From the NCBI RefSeq assembly GCF_003441595.1, contig NZ_CP031848.1:4092001-4156000 (forward strand): 64,000 nucleotides of DNA, written 5' to 3'. Below, piece by piece: positions 1-7,574 of this stretch. This DNA comes from Marinobacter sp. Arc7-DN-1. GTDB lineage: Bacteria > Pseudomonadota > Gammaproteobacteria > Pseudomonadales > Oleiphilaceae. The notes under the pieces are model-generated. The model searched no databases and was not told the DNA's origin. It saw only the letters and a list, made by a program, of their open reading frames with translations. Every line of letters starts with the position of its first letter. Positions within the stretch are counted from its first letter, which is position 1. Made by a program: the position numbers and the translations under genes.

Positions 1-1
1 C

Positions 2-2842
2 TGGAGTTACATCCAGGCGTTGGAAGAAGATGAGCGCACACGGACTGCCCGTACAACTGGTGTAGGGCACGCATGGGCCGTTACCACGGTGGACTCGCTG
101 AGCTTTAGGACCGGATTCCCGGCTTCTCGAATTGAGGATGTGCCCGAATTGCGAGCTCGGGATCTTGGCGTTGAGCTGATGCTGGAGAACCCCCGGGATT
201 TCTTGCCAACCTTTGAACAACCCTCAGATTCAGAGCTCTGTTCAAAACTCGCTAAACGGCTGAAAGACAACCAGGAAGAGGGTGACGAGTCAGTTGGACT
301 GGGTATCCAATGCGATCCTGGGAACGACATGCTGGCCGACTTGCGAGGCCAGAGAGGCCTGGCCTGTGTGGCGCTGCCGGATCCACTGTTCAGATTGCGT
401 CACAGCCTCGCCCAGTTGCAGTTGGCATTGCATTATCTGGATGCGGTGGATGTGTCGATTCAGAAAAACCCTATGGCTCACTCAGCCATGCTGATTAGGC
501 AAGCCGTGTTTGATCCTTTGCCAAATGGAAGTCCCAGTGCCCTGGCCAATTACGCAAAAGCTATAGACCGGGAGAAGTTGGATAATGTGTTGCACACTGC
601 GGAAAAAAATCATGCTATCCGCATAATTGAAAGACACGTTGACGGGCTTCTGGACATGATAAAAGGAAGAAAGCTCGACCCGGTCTTCGACGACTACCGT
701 GAATGCAGGGATGTTGCGATCTGTGAAGCTTACTTGCTGATTGCTGACAAGCTGAACATCCTGCAGCAGATTCCGGGGGTCCTTAAAGCACAGGGTGTGG
801 CAAGCCGCAATCACGTGTTCACCGGTTTACGGCAATGGATAGTTGCTGGCGATTTCCTGGAAAAGTGGGCTCCGGCAGCAGACGAATCAACGAAAGAGCA
901 TGAGAGCGATTCTTCTGCAATATCCCCATTTGAGCGCTTGCGACAACTTGCCCAGCAGCAGGCTGAGATTGATGAAGCGTTGTTAAATCGACTGAATGTT
1001 CAGTCTTTGGTGCACCTTGAGAAGCAGGTCAGAGAAAACGATGCAGGCAATAGCAGTGCGATCAAGGGGGTTGCTAACGCAGGCAAGGTAGGAGGCATGA
1101 TTTCTGGTGCCCTTAACGAATGGAGCACTTCGATACTGACAGTATGCAAACGCCTTGTCGAAGAAGACGTGATTCAGTCCCTCGAAATACAGCGGATTAT
1201 GCAGAGAGTCAGTTCGAATCTTGTGCTGGCTGACCCGACGCTCAGGGGCATCGATGTGATGGGGCGGACCGGGGCTATGGAGCAACGAATTATCGTGGGA
1301 GTATCTGGTCATGGTCTCAAACGTGGCCTTACGGATTTCGACCGAACGGAGGGCTTGCTTACACGGAGCAAGGATTACCTGTACGCGGATCTGTTAGATG
1401 AGACAGGCAACCGGATGGCTTCGACCAGTCCCGGGCGTGCCGCAGAAGCATTGGATGAGGCCATTAAAAAGGTCGCCGGCTCGGCCTTTGTTTTTTCTGC
1501 TCCAGCGGGGCACCCTGAAGCCCATAAACTGAGTTTGCTTAAGGTGGATTATGCCAAGCAGGTTGGGCAGGTAGTGGATGGTCCGGCGGTGTCTCATGGG
1601 TTGGTGGTATTGGCTGCTTTTAATGTTTTTTTGGAAGCTCAGTCACTTCGAAAAGCAGTAAAATCTGATCAGGGAAATGTACCTCTAGCAGTTACGAAGC
1701 TCTTGGCTGGTGCGGGGAGTGAGCTACTTGCTGCATCACTCAAACTCAGCGAAGTGTTGGGCAGATCCTCCGCTGCGACTGGGGCTACTGCAAGAGTACA
1801 TCAGATCGCGGTCCGACCTCTGTTTGATATGAAAAACTGGACATTTATTGGGAGCTTGCTGAAACGTAGTGGAGCCTCTACGCTGGTCCGTGTCGCGGGC
1901 CTGGCAACATTCGTCGCTGGCGGGGTCGGAGCTGGCCTGAGCTATTGGGGCATGCGAATCAGCATGACCAATAAGGACTTCGATACCGCGACAGGGCATG
2001 CAATCGCCATGACCGGAAGCTTGGTTGTTTTGTCGTCTCCCCTTATGCATGGCTTGCTGGCAATACCAGGTTGGGGCTGGGCTATTTTTGGTTTAGTGAT
2101 GACGGTTGGTGGCGGGCTGTATGCGGGGGCTGCCACCGATGATGCCTTTGAAAAACTGCTCAAACGTGGCCCTTGGGGCACTTACCCTGATGGAGCGTTG
2201 CCGGGGCGGGATGATCAAGCCTACTACAGCCAGTTGCTGGCCCTTTTGTCGCCTGTTCAGGTGACGGCCCAGCGGTATGAGGAGGTGGAGCAAGACCCTG
2301 CGCTCGCCCACCCTGACTATCCGCCGAAAGCGGATGATTACGTGATTACGCTCCAGTTCCCGCTCGTTAGTCGCTTGAGGATATACCGAAAGGGTGGTGG
2401 CGGCCTAACTGACAGCCCATTCCGTTTGGTAGTCCAGGAGGTAGCCTACCAGTCCTCGACAGCTACAGCTGTCGCTCCCGGCTCGACAGATTCGGTAAGT
2501 GATACCCAGATGCTTAAGGTCACACCGCTGACCAAGGTCACCGCCCGGCAGTCCCTGCCCAACCAGTCAGCGGTTCGATTCCTTGTGCGGCGTGAAATCC
2601 AGGACAGCAGTTATCAGGGTTTGTTTTACGAGGAGACTGTAACGACTCAGGTCCGAGTTGGGCTTCAGGCCACCCTGGATACCGAACTGGGACCGCTGGT
2701 GTTCCCCGCCCCGGTGCTCGAAGACTACGAGCCGTTCGATGTTACACAGCATAGTCAACCACCTTCCAAAGTTCGGTCGGTCCTGAACCCCTATTCCCAG
2801 CCTCAATCCCCTTACTGGTACTTCACCGAGGTCAGCACATGA
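2..2842 (+). CDS. VasX-like type VI secretion effector (5' end outside window)
   Basis: The frame is open to the left window edge, so this is the 3' part of a larger gene; the first usable codon inside is a TTG at 20. The visible ~940 residues resemble VasX/BTH_I2691-type T6SS effectors: an N-terminal part containing a VALPDP stretch, a long helical middle, then hydrophobic segments at about residues 620-645 and 660-706 (counted from the TTG), and a beta-rich C-terminal region. VasX proteins are pore-forming toxins delivered into target cells. The stop overlaps the next gene's start (ATGA), indicating translational coupling to a probable partner. Family assignment is from overall resemblance and architecture; no catalytic motif is visible, and no T6SS structural gene lies in the window. 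Confidence 0.6.
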   Translation, partial: WSYIQALEEDERTRTARTTGVGHAWAVTTVDSLSFRTGFPASRIEDVPELRARDLGVELMLENPRDFLPTFEQPSDSELCSKLAKRLKDNQEEGDESVGLGIQCDPGNDMLADLRGQRGLACVALPDPLFRLRHSLAQLQLALHYLDAVDVSIQKNPMAHSAMLIRQAVFDPLPNGSPSALANYAKAIDREKLDNVLHTAEKNHAIRIIERHVDGLLDMIKGRKLDPVFDDYRECRDVAICEAYLLIADKLNILQQIPGVLKAQGVASRNHVFTGLRQWIVAGDFLEKWAPAADESTKEHESDSSAISPFERLRQLAQQQAEIDEALLNRLNVQSLVHLEKQVRENDAGNSSAIKGVANAGKVGGMISGALNEWSTSILTVCKRLVEEDVIQSLEIQRIMQRVSSNLVLADPTLRGIDVMGRTGAMEQRIIVGVSGHGLKRGLTDFDRTEGLLTRSKDYLYADLLDETGNRMASTSPGRAAEALDEAIKKVAGSAFVFSAPAGHPEAHKLSLLKVDYAKQVGQVVDGPAVSHGLVVLAAFNVFLEAQSLRKAVKSDQGNVPLAVTKLLAGAGSELLAASLKLSEVLGRSSAATGATARVHQIAVRPLFDMKNWTFIGSLLKRSGASTLVRVAGLATFVAGGVGAGLSYWGMRISMTNKDFDTATGHAIAMTGSLVVLSSPLMHGLLAIPGWGWAIFGLVMTVGGGLYAGAATDDAFEKLLKRGPWGTYPDGALPGRDDQAYYSQLLALLSPVQVTAQRYEEVEQDPALAHPDYPPKADDYVITLQFPLVSRLRIYRKGGGGLTDSPFRLVVQEVAYQSSTATAVAPGSTDSVSDTQMLKVTPLTKVTARQSLPNQSAVRFLVRREIQDSSYQGLFYEETVTTQVRVGLQATLDTELGPLVFPAPVLEDYEPFDVTQHSQPPSKVRSVLNPYSQPQSPYWYFTEVST

Positions 2843-3924
2843 ACAGCGAACACGAACAATCCGTGTTCATGGACACAGCCTTCCGGGCATCGGCCATTGG
2901 CCCCTTGCCCGAGGCCCCGACTAAACGCACCCGCATTGGCGAAGAGTTGCAGCCTTTTGGCAGCTATGCGGGGGCCGTTCCTTACCTTGGCACGATTCAG
3001 GATGTTGAGGCACTTCAGGACTGCGAAAAGAGCGATCCGGAATTCCGGGATGAGGATTGGTGGTGGGATCATCAGCGGATACGGTTTTTGAACGGGAAGC
3101 TGGGGCTTAAGTTCTTGATCTTAATCATACCTCTTACTTGGATAATTTTTCTGTGGCTGAGCGGAGTGGGAATGGTTTGCTGGGGGGTTGTAGAGTTCCT
3201 CGAACAACCTAACCTGTCTGATGCCATTGCTATCATCGCGATTGCAACAGCCTTTCTTCTGACATTAAGTTGGTTTGCATTTGCGATCTGGGTGACCCCC
3301 GTCACCACCAACTGGATCATGAGCACCGGCCTAGGCTTCCTTCTCAAACCATTCGAAAAGACACTCAACAAACGGTTAAACGAGACAATGGAGGACGGCT
3401 GCAGTGAATTCAACCGAGTCACCGGCCAGGTCCGGATTGCTTTGGGACGAAAACGCTTTTTCGAAGTTCCCTTTGTGGAATTCGATGCCTATGTGGACCG
3501 GGTTATCCAGGAAAGTGGCGTCTTTTACCGGTTAATGTTGGTGCACCGCTATACCCAGAAAACCTTCAACAAAACGGCCTTTAGCACCATTGAGTCAAAC
3601 AAGAATGAAGTACTGGCTACCTGGGATATGCTGCAGCGTTACATGGATGTGAGTCAGCCGCTACCTGATACCCCTCGCCTCGAACCTTTCCGTCACCTGG
3701 ACCCGGTAACGGCAGAACACGACAGGAGGACAGGACGCAATCCCCGGTACTGGCGAGACCTTGACCTGGAATCCTGGAAGGACGGTGAGGGCTGGGCAGA
3801 AGTTTATAGACATCAGAATGAATACCCCTGGGGAACCCGATTCTGCAAGCTTACTCCGCAACTGGGCAAGATATCGATGGAGGAATATCGGAAACAACGC
3901 CCGGCTGGCGCATCACCAATTTAA
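2839..3924 (+). CDS. Two-TM membrane protein coupled to the VasX-like effector (possible immunity/partner)
   Basis: A 361-residue protein whose ATG overlaps the effector stop by four bases. Two strongly hydrophobic helices lie at about residues 93-119 and 130-155, followed by a soluble C-terminal half rich in aromatic and charged residues. Genes in this position behind VasX-type toxins often encode membrane proteins that protect the producer or assist the toxin, so an immunity or accessory role is inferred from position and topology. It resembles a DUF6708-type family, but I cannot confirm that. The gene ends two bases before the first copy of a 61-bp repeat, so the operon stops here. Confidence 0.55.
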   Translation: MNSEHEQSVFMDTAFRASAIGPLPEAPTKRTRIGEELQPFGSYAGAVPYLGTIQDVEALQDCEKSDPEFRDEDWWWDHQRIRFLNGKLGLKFLILIIPLTWIIFLWLSGVGMVCWGVVEFLEQPNLSDAIAIIAIATAFLLTLSWFAFAIWVTPVTTNWIMSTGLGFLLKPFEKTLNKRLNETMEDGCSEFNRVTGQVRIALGRKRFFEVPFVEFDAYVDRVIQESGVFYRLMLVHRYTQKTFNKTAFSTIESNKNEVLATWDMLQRYMDVSQPLPDTPRLEPFRHLDPVTAEHDRRTGRNPRYWRDLDLESWKDGEGWAEVYRHQNEYPWGTRFCKLTPQLGKISMEEYRKQRPAGASPI

Positions 3925-3926
3925 GG

Positions 3927-3987
3927 CCTGATCGAAGAAGCAAGTCTCAATTGTTGCAACACGCAACAACCGTGGTAACCTGTAACA
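3927..3987. repeat. 61-bp direct repeat, left copy (flanks RAYT gene)
   Basis: This 61-bp segment recurs at 4982-5042 with five differences. It contains a dyad: TTGTTGC at 3951-3957 and GCAACAA at 3963-3969 around a 5-nt centre. The right-hand copy lies just upstream of a toxin-antitoxin operon, so this copy looks like a duplicate of that operon's control region, separated from it by about 1 kb carrying the transposase gene. Confidence 0.8.
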
Positions 3988-4026
3988 GGCCAGATCAGGG
4001 TCATGGATCAGGGGGCACACAGATCA

Positions 4027-4041
4027 GGGGTCAGGTCTTGC
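4027..4041. repeat. Left 15-bp inverted repeat bounding the RAYT gene
   Basis: GGGGTCAGGTCTTGC here is the exact reverse complement of 4937-4951 on the far side of the transposase gene. The GGGGTCAG core also occurs in palindromes near 10.4 and 12.6 kb. Confidence 0.75.
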
Positions 4042-4098
4042 TCTTTGATCTTGAGAGAAAGGAACTCTCCCAACTCGTAACCGACAGGGAGCCAAGGA

Positions 4099-4947
4099 AT
4101 GGCCAGACCACTACGCCTGGAATTTGAAGGCGCGCTCTACCACGTCACCTCCCGAGGCAATCGACAGGAAGCCATCAACGAGACACCCGATGACCGGGAA
4201 AGTTACCTCGATATTCTGGGGAGCACCTGCGAAAGGTATAACTGGCTTTGCCATGCCTATTGTCTGATGGGGAACCACTACCACCTCTTGATCGAAACCC
4301 CTGAGGCGAACCTTTCCAAAGGCATGCGCCAGCTCAACGGCCTGTACACTCAGTATTTCAACAGGGCCCATGGTCGGGTGGGGCACGTTTTTCAGGGGCG
4401 ATACAAGGCCATTTTGGTTGAGAAGGAAACCTATTTGCGGGAACTTGCCCGTTACATTGTTCTGAACCCCGTCAGGGCCGAAATGGTTTCATTCCCACCT
4501 GAGTGGCCGTGGAGCAGTTACCGGGCCACTGCCGGTGAGGTTCCTCCGTTGGACCACCTGACTACAGATTGGTTGCTTTCGGTATTCGGAACAACCAGAA
4601 GTCAGGCACAGCAGGCTTACGTCGACTTCGTCAGTAATGCCTGTCCCAAAAGTTCACCCTGGGATGACCTTAAAGGGCAGATTTACCTGGGAAGTAACCA
4701 CCAGTTTCGTGAACGCATGCTGGAACACCTTGACGAGCCGGACCGTTTGAGCGAAGTCCCCGCAGCTCAGCGCCGCCCTGAGCCGTTGTCCCTGGAAGCA
4801 TATTTTTGCAAAACTGAAGATCGTAATGCCGCTATCGCGAAAGCCTATGCCAGCGGTGGGTATACGCTGAAGGAAATTGGAGATTACTTAGGGCTGAGTT
4901 ATTCGCGCATTGGTCGGATAGTAAAAGAGCGCAAAGGCAAGACCTGA
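4099..4947 (+). CDS. REP-associated tyrosine transposase (RAYT, Y1_Tnp family)
   Basis: A 282-residue HUH single-strand transposase of the IS200/TnpA-REP type. The N-terminus MARPLRLEF, an HxH metal-binding pair at residues 60 and 62 (MGNHYHLLIE), and the YIVLNPVRA block are typical. A C-terminal helix-turn-helix of DnaA-like type (residues ~245-280, TLKEIGDYLGLSYSRIGRI) marks the long RAYT subgroup. RAYTs are single-copy host-associated enzymes that bind and cut REP palindromes. The gene sits between 15-bp inverted repeats and further out between 61-bp direct repeats. GGGGTCAG palindromes elsewhere in the window are candidate cognate REPs. The reading frame is intact. Confidence 0.88.
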   Translation: MARPLRLEFEGALYHVTSRGNRQEAINETPDDRESYLDILGSTCERYNWLCHAYCLMGNHYHLLIETPEANLSKGMRQLNGLYTQYFNRAHGRVGHVFQGRYKAILVEKETYLRELARYIVLNPVRAEMVSFPPEWPWSSYRATAGEVPPLDHLTTDWLLSVFGTTRSQAQQAYVDFVSNACPKSSPWDDLKGQIYLGSNHQFRERMLEHLDEPDRLSEVPAAQRRPEPLSLEAYFCKTEDRNAAIAKAYASGGYTLKEIGDYLGLSYSRIGRIVKERKGKT

Positions 4948-4979
4948 CCCCATGTCCACTAGACCTGACCCCATGTCCA
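4937..4979. repeat. Right inverted repeat plus tandem 18-bp REP-like copies
   Basis: 4937-4951 is the reverse complement of 4027-4041 and overlaps the end of the transposase gene. The 18-bp unit GACCTGACCCCATGTCCA occurs at 4941-4958 and again at 4962-4979. These look like RAYT-linked REP half-sites. Confidence 0.7.
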
Positions 4980-4981
4980 GA

Positions 4982-5042
4982 CCTGGTCGAAGAAGCAAGT
5001 CTCAGGTGTTGCAACTCGCAACACCCGTGGTAACCTGTAACA
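4982..5042. promoter_or_regulatory. 61-bp repeat, right copy: probable control region of the ParD-like/zeta operon
   Basis: Second copy of the repeat at 3927-3987. It ends 29 bp before the antitoxin start and carries the dyad GGTGTTGC (5005-5012) / GCAACACC (5018-5025). Compared with the left copy, one stem pair changed from T-A to G-C while staying paired (3951/3969 versus 5006/5024). That fits a dyad under selection. Autorepressor binding by the antitoxin is the likeliest use, by analogy with type II toxin-antitoxin operons. Confidence 0.5.
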
Positions 5043-5071
5043 AGCACCAAGTCATACCTCAGGAGGCCATC

Positions 5072-5485
5072 ATGACAACCGCTGTCCGTCTCGACGACAC
5101 CCTGGTCGGCCACGCCGCAGCCGAGGGCGCGGTTCATCGGCGTTCAACGCCCAAGCAGATTGAGTACTGGGCCGAGATAGGGCGCGCCGTTGCCGGTGAG
5201 GTGAGTGCCGAGGATCTGATTGCCATCATCCAGGGTATTCGCCAGGTGAGGGTTGAGCCGGTGGTGGCTGAGTCGGTTTCCAGTGATGACCTTTGGGCGG
5301 AGGTGGATCAGGCCCGTGAAAGTGGCGAGTTGAGCCGGTCCATTGCCCGGGGGCGCACGGTGTATCAGGCCTCTGGCGACAAGCCCGGGTATCTGGAGGC
5401 CATTTATCCGGATGGCTCCCGGGAAGTCGGGCAGTTTCGCAACGGGCGTTTTGAGGCACTGAGTGACCGTGACAACGCGGCCTGA
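5072..5485 (+). CDS. ParD-like antitoxin of a zeta toxin pair
   Basis: A 137-residue protein starting at ATG 5072 behind a consensus ribosome site (AGGAGG, 5061-5066). The N-terminal ~45 residues, with AVRLDD and a KQIEYWAEIGRA helix, fit the ParD_like (DUF3423) DNA-binding antitoxin family. The C-terminal part (GRTVYQASGDKPGYLEAIYP and on) is an extension likely to contact the toxin. It overlaps the downstream zeta-toxin gene by 23 nt, the classic type II arrangement. It should bind its own promoter, where a dyad is visible, and neutralise the toxin. A longer in-frame start at 4952 exists but would run through the repeat and has no such ribosome site. Confidence 0.75.
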   Translation: MTTAVRLDDTLVGHAAAEGAVHRRSTPKQIEYWAEIGRAVAGEVSAEDLIAIIQGIRQVRVEPVVAESVSSDDLWAEVDQARESGELSRSIARGRTVYQASGDKPGYLEAIYPDGSREVGQFRNGRFEALSDRDNAA

Positions 5486-6047
5486 GCTCTGGCTGCTGGT
5501 TGGCGGTAACGGTGCCGGCAAGACAACCTTCTATGAGCGTTTTCTGGCCCGCCGGAAGATCCCTTTGGTGAATGCCGATAACATTGCCCGCAGCGTTTGG
5601 CCGGATGCGCCCGAGAAACACAGTTATGAGGCGGCGCTGATCGCAGAACGGGAACGGTTTCGACTGCTTGAGGAACGTCAGGGTTTCTGCTTCGAGACCG
5701 TCTTCTCCCATCCGTCGAAGGTGGACTTCGTGGGCGCTGCCAAAGCGGCAGGGTTTCGCATTCGGCTGTTCTATTTCCACCTGGAACTGGCATCATTGAA
5801 TAAGGCCCGGGTGGCCTCCCGCGTAAAATCCGGAGGGCACAATGTACCGGAGACCAAGATAGAGGCGCGAATTCCAAGAGCCCTGGCGAATCTTCGCCAA
5901 TGCATAGGCCTGGCGGATGAACTGCACCTGGTCGATAACACCAGCCTTGATCAACCCTACTTGCGCGTCGCGGTCTGGCAGGCGGGGCAGTGGCGTTCCT
6001 GTCAGGAAGTCTTGCCTCAGTGGGCAAAGGATCTGATCGATACCTGA
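5463..6047 (+). CDS. Zeta-toxin family kinase
   Basis: A 194-residue P-loop protein with Walker A GGNGAGKTT at residues 14-22, then NADNIAR and an FETVFSHPSK segment typical of zeta toxins. Characterised zeta toxins phosphorylate UDP-N-acetylglucosamine and block peptidoglycan synthesis; that activity is inferred from the family. The start is a GTG at 5463, with another in-frame GTG at 5469, both inside the end of the antitoxin gene, so the two are translationally coupled. Seven bases separate its stop from that of the convergent DUF1853 gene. Confidence 0.8.
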   Translation: MTVTTRPELWLLVGGNGAGKTTFYERFLARRKIPLVNADNIARSVWPDAPEKHSYEAALIAERERFRLLEERQGFCFETVFSHPSKVDFVGAAKAAGFRIRLFYFHLELASLNKARVASRVKSGGHNVPETKIEARIPRALANLRQCIGLADELHLVDNTSLDQPYLRVAVWQAGQWRSCQEVLPQWAKDLIDT

Positions 6048-6054
6048 TTGACCA

Positions 6055-6951
6055 CTAGGGCCAAGTGTCCGGCACCACGAATAACCGGTCGGTTTCCTGC
6101 CAGAGTCCGGTGGTTGAATCTTTCTCGAGGTTGGCGAACAACAGAGGCATGGCGTGGCGCTCGATTATGTTCAGCGCAGCCAATACATCTTCCGTTTCGG
6201 GCGCCTTACTCTGGCGCCAGCGCCCAATCCAGTGGGGTTTGTTCAGTACCACCCAACCGGGAATGTTCGATGACGTCACCTGCGAAAGATAGCACCATTG
6301 CCCGTGCAGGTGATTGGCGGGTACATAGTCGGGAGCGATAGCTTCTTGTGCGGTAGGATAAAACAGGTATCCCGGCATAAAAATTCTGGGCGTCACCGGC
6401 CTCGTAATCCCGACCTCATCCAGTAAGGTTCGGGCCTCCGGCAACTGGGTCCGCTGGCTTTGCTGGTGCAGCATCCGGTCGGTTTTCAGGTCAAGTCGGT
6501 CCCTGGCGTTAGGGCCGTACCACAGGGTCTTCCCATTCGGCTCGGGCACACCCAGGTAATACTTGATGGCAATTTCGTGGTGCTCTATCCGGTCATCGGT
6601 CCGATTGTGCACCACAAAATCCAGCTCGCCAATGGTTCGCCCGTTCGACTGTATCTGCCGGTTCTGCAGAATAATGTCCCAGCCAAGCAGGTCTTCCAGC
6701 AATACCCGGTAAAGTCGCTCGAAATAAAAGCCCAGTCGCTTCAGGGGCGCTTCTCTCAGTAGCGCCGGAGCCGCACCGGGGTTGCTGTCCCATGCCCAGA
6801 ATGTGCTGTCCAAAGCTCCGGAGAGGTATCGGGCTGGCTCAAAGGTCAGTGGCGAGTGTAACAGCTGAGGCGCCCGGCACAGCCAAGCGAGATGTCGGAT
6901 TGCCGGTGTATTCAGCTCCGAGAGGTGGTTGTCCGCTGTTTTTGCATCCAT
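6055..6951 (-). CDS. DUF1853 family protein
   Basis: A 298-residue protein matching the DUF1853 family, which has no assigned biochemical role. The blocks LDFVVHN and HHEIAIKYYLG resemble the acidic and E-x-K elements of PD-(D/E)XK nuclease folds, so a nuclease-like fold is possible but unproven. I chose the ATG at 6951 (MDAKTADN). The open frame extends upstream to 7080, but that would run into the divergent gloA gene and its ribosome site. The two genes diverge from a ~75-bp spacer. Confidence 0.7.
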   Translation of the reverse strand: MDAKTADNHLSELNTPAIRHLAWLCRAPQLLHSPLTFEPARYLSGALDSTFWAWDSNPGAAPALLREAPLKRLGFYFERLYRVLLEDLLGWDIILQNRQIQSNGRTIGELDFVVHNRTDDRIEHHEIAIKYYLGVPEPNGKTLWYGPNARDRLDLKTDRMLHQQSQRTQLPEARTLLDEVGITRPVTPRIFMPGYLFYPTAQEAIAPDYVPANHLHGQWCYLSQVTSSNIPGWVVLNKPHWIGRWRQSKAPETEDVLAALNIIERHAMPLLFANLEKDSTTGLWQETDRLFVVPDTWP

Positions 6952-7026
6952 GGGGCCAGAATACCGTAAAATGTCCCCATAGTAAGATGATGAATTTGCG
7001 ATTAATCCTGTTCCGAAGGAGGCGCC

Positions 7027-7467
7027 ATGCAATATCTGCACACCATGATCCGGGTGAGTAACCTGGACGAGACTCTTCATTTCTTCTGCGATCTGCTGGG
7101 GATGGTTGAAATCAATCGGAAAAGCAGCGATAAGGGCCGATTTACCCTAGTGTTCCTGGCAGCTCCTGAAGACGAGGCCCGTGCCCTTGAGGACAAGGCG
7201 CCAATGATCGAGCTCACCTACAACTGGGATCCGGAGGAGTACACCGGCGGGCGGAACTTCGGTCACCTCGCTTATCGTGTTGATAACATTTACGCACTTT
7301 GCGAGCACCTGAAGGCCAATGGCGTCACTATTAACCGGCCGCCGCGGGATGGTTACATGGCCTTTATCCGCACGCCGGACAACATTTCTATCGAATTGCT
7401 GCAAAAAGGTGAGGCGTTGCCGCCGAAAGAGCCCTGGGCCAGCATGGAAAACACCGGTATCTGGTAA
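7027..7467 (+). CDS. gloA: Lactoylglutathione lyase (glyoxalase I)
   Basis: Converts the hemithioacetal of methylglyoxal and glutathione to S-D-lactoylglutathione, detoxifying methylglyoxal in the cytoplasm. The 146-residue protein has the expected metal ligands H5, E62, H80 and E123, at spacings close to the E. coli Ni/Co-dependent enzyme. The start ATG follows AAGGAGG at 7016-7022. Transcribed alone; the next gene begins about 100 bp further on with its own ribosome site. Confidence 0.93.
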   Translation: MQYLHTMIRVSNLDETLHFFCDLLGMVEINRKSSDKGRFTLVFLAAPEDEARALEDKAPMIELTYNWDPEEYTGGRNFGHLAYRVDNIYALCEHLKANGVTINRPPRDGYMAFIRTPDNISIELLQKGEALPPKEPWASMENTGIW

Positions 7468-7574
7468 AGGGTGAGATCCTGGTACGGGCCGCCAACCGCC
7501 CGAAAGTGTTATGATAGCACTCCGCAAAACAGCTTTTGCATCAGGATGATGCATACAGAACAGGGAGGTGTTTG

